In this document: piece by piece, positions 34,688-43,006 of the stretch
Layout of the letters: every line of letters starts with the position of its first letter
Position numbering within the stretch: position 1 is the stretch's first letter
DNA from: Streptomyces sp. Alt3
Lineage (GTDB): Bacteria; Actinomycetota; Actinomycetes; Streptomycetales; Streptomycetaceae
Length of the DNA stretch: 64,000 nt
NCBI RefSeq assembly: GCF_030719215.1
Contig: NZ_CP120983.1
Coordinates: 4,650,001 to 4,714,000 of the forward strand
Direction: 5' to 3'
Program-made: the position numbers and the translations under genes
The notes under the pieces: generated by a model
Seen by the model: only the letters and a program-made list of their open reading frames with translations
Told to the model about the DNA's origin: nothing
Databases searched by the model: none

Positions 34688-35872
34688 TCAGCCGATGGCG
34701 GTTCGGACGGCCGCGATGTCCACCCGGTCGATTCCCCGGTCCAGGAAGGTGGCCAGGTCATGGCCCTCAACCCTGACGGCCTGCCGCTCCGGGGCGGAGA
34801 GTGCTCGCAGGGGCGTGACGAGGAGCCGCCGGTCGTCCGTCGTCCAGGTGGCGGCGACGCGCCCGTCGACGAGCACGGCGCGCAGGCCCGCGACGGACAG
34901 GCCGCGATGGGCGTCGTCGATGATGCGGCTGCGGTCCTGGTAGCCGAGGATCGCATTGTCGAAGGCCGGGAGGAACCGGACGGGGGCGGGTGTGTCCGGG
35001 GACGGGCGGGGTGCGTCCGGCAGGTCGAGCAGTACCCGGCCGCGCTCGTCCCGGAAGGTGACCAGCTCGTCCCGGAGGGCCCGGACCGCCGCAGGGAGAC
35101 CCGCCACACCGCTCCAGGCGCGGATGTCGGCGGTGGCGGCGGGGCCGTGGGCGGCGAGGTAGCGGCGTACCAACTGCTGTCCGGCCGGGTCGTCGCCCTC
35201 CTGGCCCTCGTCGCTCCCGGGCAGCGGGGTGACGTCCCGTCCGAGCCAGGTGGCCAGGGGCAGATTCCGTACGCCGCTCTTCGTCCGCCACAGGCCGCGC
35301 GGGGGCAGCTGGACCATCGGGACGAGGGCCGCGACGAGGAGTTCCCCCAGTGCGCGGCGGGGCGGTCCGGGCCATCGGTCCTGTACGGCGTCGACCAGTT
35401 CGGCCATGGTGCGGGGCCGCCGGTCGGCCATGACCGCTCGCCCGGCCGCGGCGAGTTCGTCGAGATCGACACCGGCGAGCTCGTGCCGGTAGGTGGCCAG
35501 CACCCGCTGGCGCAGCATGGCGTCGTGACGGGCCCGCCAGGAGAGCGCGTCGTCGGCCGCGACCAGATGGACGGTGCGGCGCATCAGATGCGTGCGTACG
35601 ACGCGCCGTTCCGTCAGCGCCCGGTCGAGCCGGTCGGGTGTGAAGGCGTACAGCCTCGACCAGAGGCCGGTGAAGGGCTCCTGGGGTTCCTGGGCCTGCA
35701 GGCCGCAGAGGTGCGCCACCACCTCCTCGACCGGCGCGGTGGTCCGTTCGAGGAGGTGCTGGCGGGCCAGGGTGGCGCGGTTGAGGGCACGGGGCCCGAG
35801 TACGGCCATGGGCCCTGGCCGCCGCGGGGCGTCCGCCCCGGTGCCGGAACGCCCGAGCTGTCGCTTCTGCAC
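34688..35872 (-). CDS. AlkZ-like winged-helix DNA glycosylase family (HTH_42)
   Basis: 394-aa HTH_42 protein. The diagnostic Q59-A-Q61 (CGLQAQEPQ) is the Q-x-Q catalytic motif of AlkZ-type glycosylases, which unhook DNA crosslinks or excise bulky alkyl adducts. Other family marks are RTHLMRRTVHLVAADD, the TMAELVDAV winged helix, LPAFDNAILGYQDRSRII and WTTDDRRLLVTPL. Some family members give self-resistance to genotoxic natural products; others are housekeeping. No such biosynthetic cluster is visible here. GTG 35872 has AAGGAG eight bases upstream. Confidence 0.85.
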   Translation of the reverse strand: MQKRQLGRSGTGADAPRRPGPMAVLGPRALNRATLARQHLLERTTAPVEEVVAHLCGLQAQEPQEPFTGLWSRLYAFTPDRLDRALTERRVVRTHLMRRTVHLVAADDALSWRARHDAMLRQRVLATYRHELAGVDLDELAAAGRAVMADRRPRTMAELVDAVQDRWPGPPRRALGELLVAALVPMVQLPPRGLWRTKSGVRNLPLATWLGRDVTPLPGSDEGQEGDDPAGQQLVRRYLAAHGPAATADIRAWSGVAGLPAAVRALRDELVTFRDERGRVLLDLPDAPRPSPDTPAPVRFLPAFDNAILGYQDRSRIIDDAHRGLSVAGLRAVLVDGRVAATWTTDDRRLLVTPLRALSAPERQAVRVEGHDLATFLDRGIDRVDIAAVRTAIG

Positions 35873-35951
35873 GGTGCCTGTCTCCTTGTCGGTTCGCCTC
35901 TGCCGGGCCGTCGCCGCGCGGCCCGCCCCTTCGGCCCGTGTCGGACGAGGA

Positions 35952-36374
35952 TCAGCCGTTGTACGGGGCCGCCACGTCCAGGACCCAGGTCACGCCGAAG
36001 CGGTCGGTGAGCATGCCGTAGAGCGGTGCCCACTGCGATGACGCCAGGGGCTGGACCACCGTCGAACCCTCCGCCAGTTTCTGCCACAGGGCGCTGATCC
36101 CGTCGGCGTCGTCACCGCGCACGGACACGAAGAACGGCCGGTCGCCCTGGTTCCAGGGCAGCGAGGAGGGCACGTCGTAGGCCATGACATGGAAGCCGTC
36201 GTCGCCCACCACCTCGCCCCACACCAGCCAGTCCGCCTCGTTCCCGTTCTGCGCGGCGCCGGTGTCCTTGTACGTGACGGCGGTCATGCGCCCGCCGAAG
36301 ACGGACCGGTAGTGGTCCAGCGCCGCCCGTGCGTCGCCCCGGAAGTTCAGGTGGGTGGTGGTCGTGACGGACAT
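35952..36374 (-). CDS. VOC-family protein (PhnB-like)
   Basis: 140-aa glyoxalase/bleomycin-resistance fold of the PhnB/3-demethylubiquinone methyltransferase-like group. It has THLNFRGDARAALDHYRSVFGG at the start, VMAYDVP, DADGISALWQKLAEG and YGMLTDRFGVTWVLDV at the end. ATG 36374 has AAGGAG upstream. It is divergent from a WYL regulator, a common pairing, so its expression is probably controlled by that regulator. The biochemical role is unknown. Confidence 0.9.
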   Translation of the reverse strand: MSVTTTTHLNFRGDARAALDHYRSVFGGRMTAVTYKDTGAAQNGNEADWLVWGEVVGDDGFHVMAYDVPSSLPWNQGDRPFFVSVRGDDADGISALWQKLAEGSTVVQPLASSQWAPLYGMLTDRFGVTWVLDVAAPYNG

Positions 36375-36490
36375 GATCTTCTCCTTGCCGGCTGTTCGTC
36401 GAGGTGCACCGCCGGGTGGGCGGCGGCAACCTCGCTCCCCGGGAAGCCGTGCCTCCCCGGGGTTCTCGACGATCACCATTCCACCGGTAG

Positions 36491-36507
36491 AGGACAGGGA
36501 GTGTCCT
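36491..36507. promoter_or_regulatory. inverted repeat upstream of WYL regulator
   Basis: AGGACA-N5-TGTCCT, 15 bp before the regulator start and 117 bp before the divergent VOC gene. It is a plausible autoregulatory operator. Confidence 0.5.
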
Positions 36508-36521
36508 GCACTCCGGGCAGA

Positions 36522-37652
36522 ATGGTGACCATGGCCCCGCAGAAGACGTCCTCACGGCTGCTCGCGCTGCTGTCGCTGCTCCAGGCGCACCGCGACTGGT
36601 CCGGCGGCGACCTCGCCGACCGACTCGACATCACCCCGCGCACGGTGCGCCGCGACATCGACCGACTACGTGAACTGGGCTACCCGATCCGCGCCTTCAA
36701 GGGGCCCGCGGGCGGCTACCGCCTGGACGCCGGCTCGCAACTGCCCCCGCTGCTGTTCGACGACGGCCAGGCCATCGCCCTGGCCGTGGCTCTCCAGTCG
36801 GTGGCGGGCAACGGCGCGATCGGCGAGGACGCGGCGCGGGCCCTGGCCACGGTCCGCCAGGTCATGCCGCCGCGCCTGCGCCGGCGCATCGACATGCTGC
36901 GATCGACCGCGGTACGGACGCCGGACGACAGCGGCACCTCCCCGGCGGTTACGGAGGTCCTCATGGAACTGGGCCGGGTCATCCGCGCCCATGAGGAGCT
37001 GAGGTTCGACTACGGGCAGGAGACGAAGGCCGCCGCTGTTCCTGCGGTCCGCGCCGATCCTGCGGGCGGGGCTGGTCCTGGGGTCCGCGCTGTTCCTGCC
37101 CGTGCCGCCGACGCTGTTCCTGCCCGTGCGGCCGATGCCGGGCCACCCCGTGCGGCCGACGCCGGGCCACCCCGTCGGACGCAGCCCCACCACCTCGTCA
37201 CCTGGCGCGGCCGCTGGTATCTGCTCGCCTGGGATCTCGACCGCGACGACTGGCGGACCTTCCGCGTCGACCGCCTGCGCCCCCGCACCCCCACCGGCCC
37301 GCGCTTCACCCCACGCGAGCTCCCCGGCGGGGACGTGGCCGCGTTCGTCACCGGCCGATTCCGCGGGACGGACGGTTCCAGCGCCGAGTGGCCCTGCCGC
37401 GGGCAGGTCGTCCTCGACCTCCCCGCAGAGGCTGTGGCCCCCTATGCGCAGGACGGGGTCGTCGAGGAACTCGGCGCCGAACGCTGCCGTCTCACCCTCG
37501 GTTCCTGGTCGTGGACCGGCCTCGCAGCCACGCTCGGCCACTTCGGCACGGCGATCCACGTGGTCGGTCCGCCGCAACTGACCGACGCCTTCGCCGAACT
37601 CGCCACTCGCTACGCGGCCGCCGCGACCTCCACCTCTGCGCTCACCCAGTGA
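36522..37652 (+). CDS. YafY-type HTH/WYL transcriptional regulator with repeat insertion
   Basis: 376 aa. The N-terminal HTH (RLLALLSLLQAHRDWSGGDLADRLDITPRTVRRDIDRLRELGYPI, residues 10-55) is followed by the YafY linker, then the WYL domain (HLVTWRGRWYLLAWDLDRDDWRTFRVDRL) and a C-terminal WCX-type extension. Between them, about residues 172-223, lies an Ala/Pro/Arg-rich insert made of 8-residue repeats that relatives lack. ATG 36522, GTG 36525 and ATG 36531 are all in frame. It probably controls itself and the VOC gene. Confidence 0.9.
   Translation: MVTMAPQKTSSRLLALLSLLQAHRDWSGGDLADRLDITPRTVRRDIDRLRELGYPIRAFKGPAGGYRLDAGSQLPPLLFDDGQAIALAVALQSVAGNGAIGEDAARALATVRQVMPPRLRRRIDMLRSTAVRTPDDSGTSPAVTEVLMELGRVIRAHEELRFDYGQETKAAAVPAVRADPAGGAGPGVRAVPARAADAVPARAADAGPPRAADAGPPRRTQPHHLVTWRGRWYLLAWDLDRDDWRTFRVDRLRPRTPTGPRFTPRELPGGDVAAFVTGRFRGTDGSSAEWPCRGQVVLDLPAEAVAPYAQDGVVEELGAERCRLTLGSWSWTGLAATLGHFGTAIHVVGPPQLTDAFAELATRYAAAATSTSALTQ
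37089..37160 (+). repeat. tandem 24-bp coding repeats
   Basis: Three consecutive 24-bp units (37089-37112, 37113-37136, 37137-37160) with a partial fourth and degenerate copies upstream from about 37037. Each encodes eight residues of the AVPARAAD/AGPPRAAD type inside the WYL regulator gene. Confidence 0.85.
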
Positions 37653-37921
37653 TTTCGGACATTGCTGCCCCGTCCGAACCCCGATCAGTGCCATGGAAAT
37701 GTCCTGAACAGCTTCTAGTTGAAATGGCTTCCCGCGCGCCGTCGACCGAGGGCCCGTATGGCAAAGTGTGCCGACAGCTCACGCCGACCGGATCTCGCGA
37801 GGGAGTCCGGCCCGCGGCTGTTCCTCGGACTGCGACCTCCTGCGACCCCGTCCGACGCCGGACTGTCGTATCCCGGGCGGGAGAATCCCGCCGGTCGAGA
37901 CCGAACGTGCAGGAGTACCCC

Positions 37922-38356
37922 GTGAACGGGAAGCGTCGTCGATTGCTGCTGGCCGCCGTTGAACCCATGCTCGAACCTGGGGAGCAGGTCGAGGTGGCGA
38001 GCATCGTCAACCTGAAGTCGGTGTCCGTGCGCCGTACCGCGGCGTTCGCGATCGCCTCGGCGATCATGAGCGGCGGCGGAATGGCCGTGGTTCCGGTGCC
38101 GACCCCCATGTACCTGGCGATGACAGGCCGCCGCATCTTCATTTTCCGCGCCAATCCGACGTTCGCCCGGCCGGAGGAGCACCTGATGACGATTCCCCGC
38201 GCCGGCCTGGTGCGCACAGAGGTCAAGGAGCGCGTGCTCAACTCGTCCTTCGTCGTCTCCTCGCCGGACCGAGAGCAGGGCCTGAAGATCGTGTTCCCGC
38301 TGCTCGGGCGGAAGGAACGGAACGCGATAGCGGCGGCCCTGCCCCTGGCGGGGTGA
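37922..38356 (+). CDS. conserved hypothetical protein, possibly PH-like domain
   Basis: 144-aa protein starting MNGKRRRLLLAAVEPMLEPGEQVEVAS from GTG 37922 with AGGAG upstream. A hydrophobic patch (residues 39-60) and YLAMTGRRIFIFRAN, a turn like that in bacterial PH-domain proteins, are visible. They are followed by IPRAGLVRTEVKERVLNSSFVV and a final basic/Ala helix. This pattern suggests a beta-rich PH-like fold, but I do not recognise the family with certainty. The 269 bp before it hold no gene. A bidirectional terminator follows. Confidence 0.75.
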   Translation: MNGKRRRLLLAAVEPMLEPGEQVEVASIVNLKSVSVRRTAAFAIASAIMSGGGMAVVPVPTPMYLAMTGRRIFIFRANPTFARPEEHLMTIPRAGLVRTEVKERVLNSSFVVSSPDREQGLKIVFPLLGRKERNAIAAALPLAG

Positions 38357-38396
38357 CGATCACCGACAAGCTTTCGCACGCGACGTGACCACGCAG

Positions 38397-38437
38397 AAGG
38401 GCCAGTTCGAGAGGATCAAGCCCCCGAACTGGCCCTT
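38397..38437. terminator. bidirectional terminator
   Basis: A 13-bp perfect stem (38397-38409 with 38425-38437), A-rich on one flank and T-rich on the other. It serves both the plus-strand hypothetical gene and the minus-strand tRNA. Confidence 0.8.
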
Positions 38438-38444
38438 TGTGCTG

Positions 38445-38517
38445 TGCCCCCGGCAGGATTCGAACCTGCGACACCCGCTTTAGGAGAGCGGTGCTCTATC
38501 CCCTGAGCTACGAAGGC
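38445..38517 (-). tRNA. tRNA-Arg (anticodon CCT)
   Basis: 73 nt fold into a complete cloverleaf. The acceptor GCCTTCG pairs with CGGGGGC (two G-T pairs), the anticodon stem is CCGCT/AGCGG with loop CTCCTAA, the T arm has GGTTCGAATCC, and the discriminator is A. CCA is not encoded. It reads the rare codon AGG. Confidence 0.96.
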
Positions 38518-38806
38518 CGGGATCTGCCGGGCCCGTGTCCGAGGGCCCGGCGGTGGCCGTGGTCCCGGACAGCTGGATTCCAGCAGTGTCGTCGTGGTGC
38601 GGCCGATGACGGCCGCCTCACCGGTGACAGTGTAGCGGGTGGCTGCTCGGGGCCCGGAGGGTTATGTGGTGCGGCGGTCTGCCGAGCCGCGACGGGGCGG
38701 CGGCGGTACGAGCTGCCGTGCGGACTGCCGCGCGGTCTCCTTGACGGGGCCCCGGCGCGGGCATAACGTCGCCGGGCCGCTGAGCCAGCACGTGGAGAGG
38801 CCGATC

Positions 38807-40537
38807 GTGCCGCACACCGATCCCAGCCGTCCGTCCGACCCGGAGGGGCATGCCCGTATCGAGGGGGACCGCGCCCGTGTCGAGGCGTCGCTTACCGCCC
38901 CGGGCGCCCCGTTCGCAGTGGTGCGATCCGAACAGGGCACGCTCGTGTACGCCAACGGCCCCCGCACGCTGAGGGAGTTCGTGGAGGCCACCTGGGCGTT
39001 CGGTGACCAGCCGTTCCTCGTCTCGGGCGAACGGACGTTTTCCTACGGTGAGTTCTTCGCCGCCGCCTCCGCCCTGGCCTGCCGGCTCAACGAGACGTAC
39101 GGGCTCCGCCCCGGTGACCGGGCCGTGGTGGCGATGCGTAATCACCCCGAGTGGCAGATCGCCTTCTGGGCGGTACAGCTGGCCGGGCTCGTCGCCGTAC
39201 CGCTCAACACCTGGTGGACCGTGGGGGAGTTCGGGCACGCCCTCGACGACTGCGAGCCGAAGGTGCTGCTGGTCGACGGTGAGCAGGTGCCGAAGGTGGC
39301 CGAGTGGGGCAGGAAGGCGGGGGCGCGCCTCGTCGTCTTCCACGACGAGGAGACGGGAGAGGCGCCGCCCGGTGCCGAGCGGTACGCGGACCTGCCGGAG
39401 CCCGATCCCTCGGCGGCGCCGCCCGAGGTGGAGGTCCGGCCCGAGGACGATGCCACGATCATCTACACCTCCGGCACGACGGGCCGGCCCAAGGGAGCCG
39501 TGGCCACCCATCTCGCGCAGGCGGGCGCGGCTCTCAACCCGCGCTACCAGGCGGCTGCCTCGGCGCTGGGCCGCGGCGTCATCCCAGGGCAGGGGCCGGC
39601 GTCGGTCACCCTGATGACGTTCCCGTTCTTCCACGTCGCGGCGTTCACCAGCCTGTACGCGGCGATGTCGACGGGCGGCACCCTCGTCCTGATGCCGAAG
39701 TGGGACGCCGGTGAGGCCCTGCGGCTGATCCGGCGGCACGGGGTCACCCACTACGCGGGCGTCCCGGCCACCGCGCTCGAACTGCTCGCGGCGGCGGAGC
39801 ACACGGGTGACGGTCTGGAGGGCCTGAAAGGGCTGAACACCGGTGGAGCGGCGGCTCCACCGGACCTGGTCGCGCGCCTCACGGCCCGGTACGGCGAGCG
39901 GATCGAGCCGCGCAACGGCTACGGACTGACCGAGACGAGCGGCGGCGTGCTGGCCAACTTCGGTGCCGCCTACCGGGCGCATCCGGATTCCGTCGGCACC
40001 CCGACGCCGGTCACCGAGGTACGGATCGCCGGACCGGCCGGTGAGGCACTGCCGGAAGGTGAGGCGGGCGAGCTGTGGCTGCGCGGCCAGTCCCTGGTCC
40101 GCGGATACTGGCGCGACGAGGCGGCGACGGCCGGGGCGTTCAGCGGCAGTTGGTTCCGTACGGGGGATCTCGCCGTCGCGCGGGACGGGCGGGTGTACGT
40201 CGTCGACCGGATCAAGGACATGGTGATCCGGGGCGGCGAGAACGTGTACTGCGTGGAGGTCGAGGCCGTACTGCACGACCACCCCGACGTCGAGGACGCG
40301 GCGGTGCTCGGTGTCCCGCATCCCGTGCTGGGCGAGGAGGTCGCGGCGGTCGTCCGGGTGCGGCCGGGTTCCGTGGTCACGGCGGACGCGCTGCGGGCCC
40401 ATGTGGGCCGGAGCCTGGCCGCGTTCAAGGTCCCGGCCCATGTGAGGGTGACGCGGGAGCCGCTGCCCCGGAACGCGACGGGGAAGATCCTCAAGCGGGA
40501 GCTGCGCGGCACGGTCCAGGAGCGCCAGCCCGGGTGA
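38807..40537 (+). CDS. acyl-CoA synthetase (AMP-binding, ANL superfamily)
   Basis: 576 aa. IIYTSGTTGRPKGAVATH (near residue 220) is the phosphate loop, NGYGLTETSGG the adenylate motif, and WFRTGDLAVARDGRVYVVDRIKDMVIRGGENVYCVEVE the hinge. The conserved C-terminal Lys in RNATGKILKREL is present. GTG 38807 has GGAGAGG six bases before it; the frame is open further upstream without a better start. It activates a carboxylic acid to a CoA thioester, with medium-chain or aromatic substrates possible. It is a single-gene unit. Confidence 0.92.
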   Translation: MPHTDPSRPSDPEGHARIEGDRARVEASLTAPGAPFAVVRSEQGTLVYANGPRTLREFVEATWAFGDQPFLVSGERTFSYGEFFAAASALACRLNETYGLRPGDRAVVAMRNHPEWQIAFWAVQLAGLVAVPLNTWWTVGEFGHALDDCEPKVLLVDGEQVPKVAEWGRKAGARLVVFHDEETGEAPPGAERYADLPEPDPSAAPPEVEVRPEDDATIIYTSGTTGRPKGAVATHLAQAGAALNPRYQAAASALGRGVIPGQGPASVTLMTFPFFHVAAFTSLYAAMSTGGTLVLMPKWDAGEALRLIRRHGVTHYAGVPATALELLAAAEHTGDGLEGLKGLNTGGAAAPPDLVARLTARYGERIEPRNGYGLTETSGGVLANFGAAYRAHPDSVGTPTPVTEVRIAGPAGEALPEGEAGELWLRGQSLVRGYWRDEAATAGAFSGSWFRTGDLAVARDGRVYVVDRIKDMVIRGGENVYCVEVEAVLHDHPDVEDAAVLGVPHPVLGEEVAAVVRVRPGSVVTADALRAHVGRSLAAFKVPAHVRVTREPLPRNATGKILKRELRGTVQERQPG

Positions 40538-40595
40538 TCCCGCGGCCGGTCAGGGTCGGCCGCCCGGTGGTCCCGCGGCCGGTCAGGGTCGGCCG
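40538..40595. repeat. 25-bp direct repeat
   Basis: Two identical 25-bp copies (40538-40562 and 40571-40595) in the short space between convergent genes. The flanking GCCGCCCGG and CCGGGCGGC can pair, so the unit may also act as a terminator. Confidence 0.7.
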
Positions 40596-40611
40596 GGCGG
40601 CGGTGGTGGTC

Positions 40612-41889
40612 TCACGGCCGGGTGATCCGTACCCGGTAGTTTCCGTCGGGGTCCTTCTCCACCACGGATATCCGTATGCCGTCGGCCCGGTCGGTGAACG
40701 TCTCACCGGGTTCGAACGGGGCGTCGGACAGCTCCGTGTGCACGTTCGGCCGGCGGGTGCATCCCCCGCTGTCCTCGGTGCTGTCCTCGACGGCGACGGG
40801 GCCCTGCCCGGTGTCCACGTCGGAGCTCACCTTGTAGATGAGGACGCCGGGCCGGCAGACGGCTTCGTCGTTGCCCTCCGCGGTCCGTACCTCGACCGCG
40901 TAGCCGGACTGGGCGCTCACCGGTACGAAGGCCAGCTTCGGGCCGCCCGTCGTGGCCAGCGGCTCCAGGACGTGTTCGCTGGTTCCGGGCATGGCGGCGC
41001 AGCTGACCTGGTCGTTGTCCAGCCAGCCGAGCTTCCACTTGTGCCAGCCCAGGAGGTCGTTGTTGGCCCCCCAGTCCTCGGACATGATGTCCCAGTGCCC
41101 CACGGAGCCGCCGCCCTCCATGGTGTAGAGGTCGGGCAGCCCGAAGACGTGGCCGTTCTCGTGGGGGAGCACCCGGTAGCCGGTCTCCGTGTAGGAGCCC
41201 GAGCCGTCGTCCTGACGGCTGTAGACGAAGGACGTGTTGGCGAGCGGGACGCCGTCGGCGGAGGGCGCGTCGTCGTTGCCGGAGAAGGTCACGGACAGGA
41301 CGGTGTCGAGCGCGGAGGGTCCGGCGTTCGGGGTGACCAGTACGTTGACCAGGTCGTACTCGGAGAAGTCGACCTTCGGGTCCGCGACGGTCACGAGGTC
41401 CTTGACCATCTTGCGGTAGCCGGGTTCGTACGGTGATCCGCGTTCTATGCCGTACTCGGAGAACGGGAGCGGCATCCGGAGCCAGTCCTTCACGGGTGCC
41501 TCGGGCACGTAGGTGAGCCGGCCGTAGGAACTGGTGCGGAACCAGTCGGAGGTCTGCGGGAAGAATTCCGCGAGCCGGTCCGCCGCCGGTTCCTTCGCCT
41601 CCGCGTCAGGGAAGTCGATCATCAGGTTGAGGGCTCTGATCCGGCCGGTTGAGCGTGCGTAGCCCGGGGGGGTCGGTACCCCTTCCGACATCTGCACGCC
41701 CATGGCCGTGGGTATCCGGCACGGTGCGAGGCCGGTGCCCCTCGGCGTGGCCACCGGACCGGCGGAGGCGCGGCTGGCGACGGGGAGGGTGCTGCTGGCC
41801 GATGCCATCGTCGCGATGACCAGGGCTGTCGCTCCGGCGAGGGCGAGGGGGCGGCGATGTCCGCGTATCCGGTGGCGGGGCTGCTGCAT
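40612..41889 (-). CDS. M6-family secreted metalloprotease
   Basis: 425 aa. A signal peptide (basic start, then LALAGATALVIATMASAS, cut near residue 32-44) precedes the protease domain. H243-E-N-G-H247 followed by VFGLPD is the zinc site of M6 (immune inhibitor A-like) peptidases, with the third ligand region GHWDIMSED downstream. The C-terminal domain (about 300-425) is beta-rich. It is likely secreted into the medium to degrade proteins. ATG 41889. The neighbouring acyl-CoA synthetase gene converges on it. Confidence 0.92.
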   Translation of the reverse strand: MQQPRHRIRGHRRPLALAGATALVIATMASASSTLPVASRASAGPVATPRGTGLAPCRIPTAMGVQMSEGVPTPPGYARSTGRIRALNLMIDFPDAEAKEPAADRLAEFFPQTSDWFRTSSYGRLTYVPEAPVKDWLRMPLPFSEYGIERGSPYEPGYRKMVKDLVTVADPKVDFSEYDLVNVLVTPNAGPSALDTVLSVTFSGNDDAPSADGVPLANTSFVYSRQDDGSGSYTETGYRVLPHENGHVFGLPDLYTMEGGGSVGHWDIMSEDWGANNDLLGWHKWKLGWLDNDQVSCAAMPGTSEHVLEPLATTGGPKLAFVPVSAQSGYAVEVRTAEGNDEAVCRPGVLIYKVSSDVDTGQGPVAVEDSTEDSGGCTRRPNVHTELSDAPFEPGETFTDRADGIRISVVEKDPDGNYRVRITRP

Positions 41890-42059
41890 AGGGCGTCGCC
41901 TTCGGTCCGCGGCAGCCGGCCGGCTCTGACTGCGCTCTGGCGATCAGCCTGTGCCGGGTCGTGGGGGACCGCTCGCTGGGTGCGCCGATGGGGGGAATTC
42001 AGCGGGACTCCAGTTTGTGGCTCAGGTCACACCGATGCGTGAAATAACCGGGGACCCTC

Positions 42060-42094
42060 TCCCCGTTTGAATCTGTGTTCCCCCGAAACGGGGA
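42060..42094. promoter_or_regulatory. inverted repeat upstream of tetR
   Basis: TCCCCGTTT (42060-42068) and AAACGGGGA (42086-42094) form a perfect 9-bp inverted repeat with a 17-bp gap, 50 bp before the TetR start. It is a candidate operator. Confidence 0.45.
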
Positions 42095-42144
42095 CACGCT
42101 CCCCGGTTGGCCCGGAGGGGCGTACGCAACCGGAGGGAAGGGCC

Positions 42145-42813
42145 GTGGTCGTGGAGTCCGTCGTCGAAACCGCCACCTGTGCCGCACCGCGCCGCACGCC
42201 CCGTCCGCGGGCCGACGCGCTGCGCAACAGGGAGCGGATCGTGACGGCCGCGCGCGAGATGTTCGTCGAATTCGGGCCTGACGTGCCGCTCGACGAGATC
42301 GCGCGCAGGGCCGGGGTCGGCAACGCCACGCTCTACCGGAACTTCCCCGACCGTGCGGCCCTGATCCATGAGGTCGTCCTCGCCGTCACCTCCCGCACCA
42401 CCGACCGGTTGGAGGAGGCCGTCGCGGCCGAGGCAGACCCCTTCGCCGCGCTCAGCCGCTTCGTGCACGCGGCTGCCGACGAACGTATCGGCGCCCTGTG
42501 CCCGATGCTGTCCGGCGGTTTCGACACCGAGCACCCTGATCTGCTCAGCGAGCGCCGTGGTCTCGAAGAGGCCGTCGAGGGGCTCGTGGAGCGTGCCAAG
42601 TCCGCAGGGAGGCTGCGCACCGACATCGCCGTCGGTGACGTGCTCGTCGCCCTCTCCCAGCTCACCCGGCCGCTGCCCGGCATCGCCTGCCTGGACATCG
42701 ACCGGTTCACCCATCGCCATCTGCAGCTCTTCCTGGACGGTCTGGAATCCCCGGCCCGCTCCGAGCTGCCGGGATCGGCGGCGACCTTGGAGGACCTGCG
42801 CGCAGGGTCCTGA
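42145..42813 (+). CDS. TetR-family transcriptional regulator
   Basis: 222 aa. The N-terminal HTH (NRERIVTAAREMFVEFGPDVPLDEIARRAGVGNATLYRNFPDRAALI) is typical; the C-terminal ligand domain contains a single Cys pair region (GALCPML, GIACLD). GTG 42145 has GGAGGGAAGGG upstream; a start at 42067 would put the inverted repeat inside the gene. The drug-type MFS gene follows 193 bp downstream on the same strand, so it probably represses that transporter. Confidence 0.92.
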   Translation: MVVESVVETATCAAPRRTPRPRADALRNRERIVTAAREMFVEFGPDVPLDEIARRAGVGNATLYRNFPDRAALIHEVVLAVTSRTTDRLEEAVAAEADPFAALSRFVHAAADERIGALCPMLSGGFDTEHPDLLSERRGLEEAVEGLVERAKSAGRLRTDIAVGDVLVALSQLTRPLPGIACLDIDRFTHRHLQLFLDGLESPARSELPGSAATLEDLRAGS

Positions 42814-43006
42814 CGCCCGCGCACCGGAGAACCGACCCACAGACCCACGGCCCCCTGCGGCCCGCACCCGCCCCATGAATCCGGCCAGGTCCTGACACAG
42901 AGATCCTGCCGCCGGTTCAGCTCGCCCTTTTTCGGCTCCGCACACGGCCCGTCCGCGTCCCGGCCGCCGAATTCGCAACTTCTCGTGCCCTTAGGTGGCT
43001 ACTCCC

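Noticed and set aside
38445..38517. tRNA-Arg as the attachment site of an integrated element
   Set aside because: No integrase gene, no repeat of the tRNA 3' end and no island-like gene content were seen on either side.
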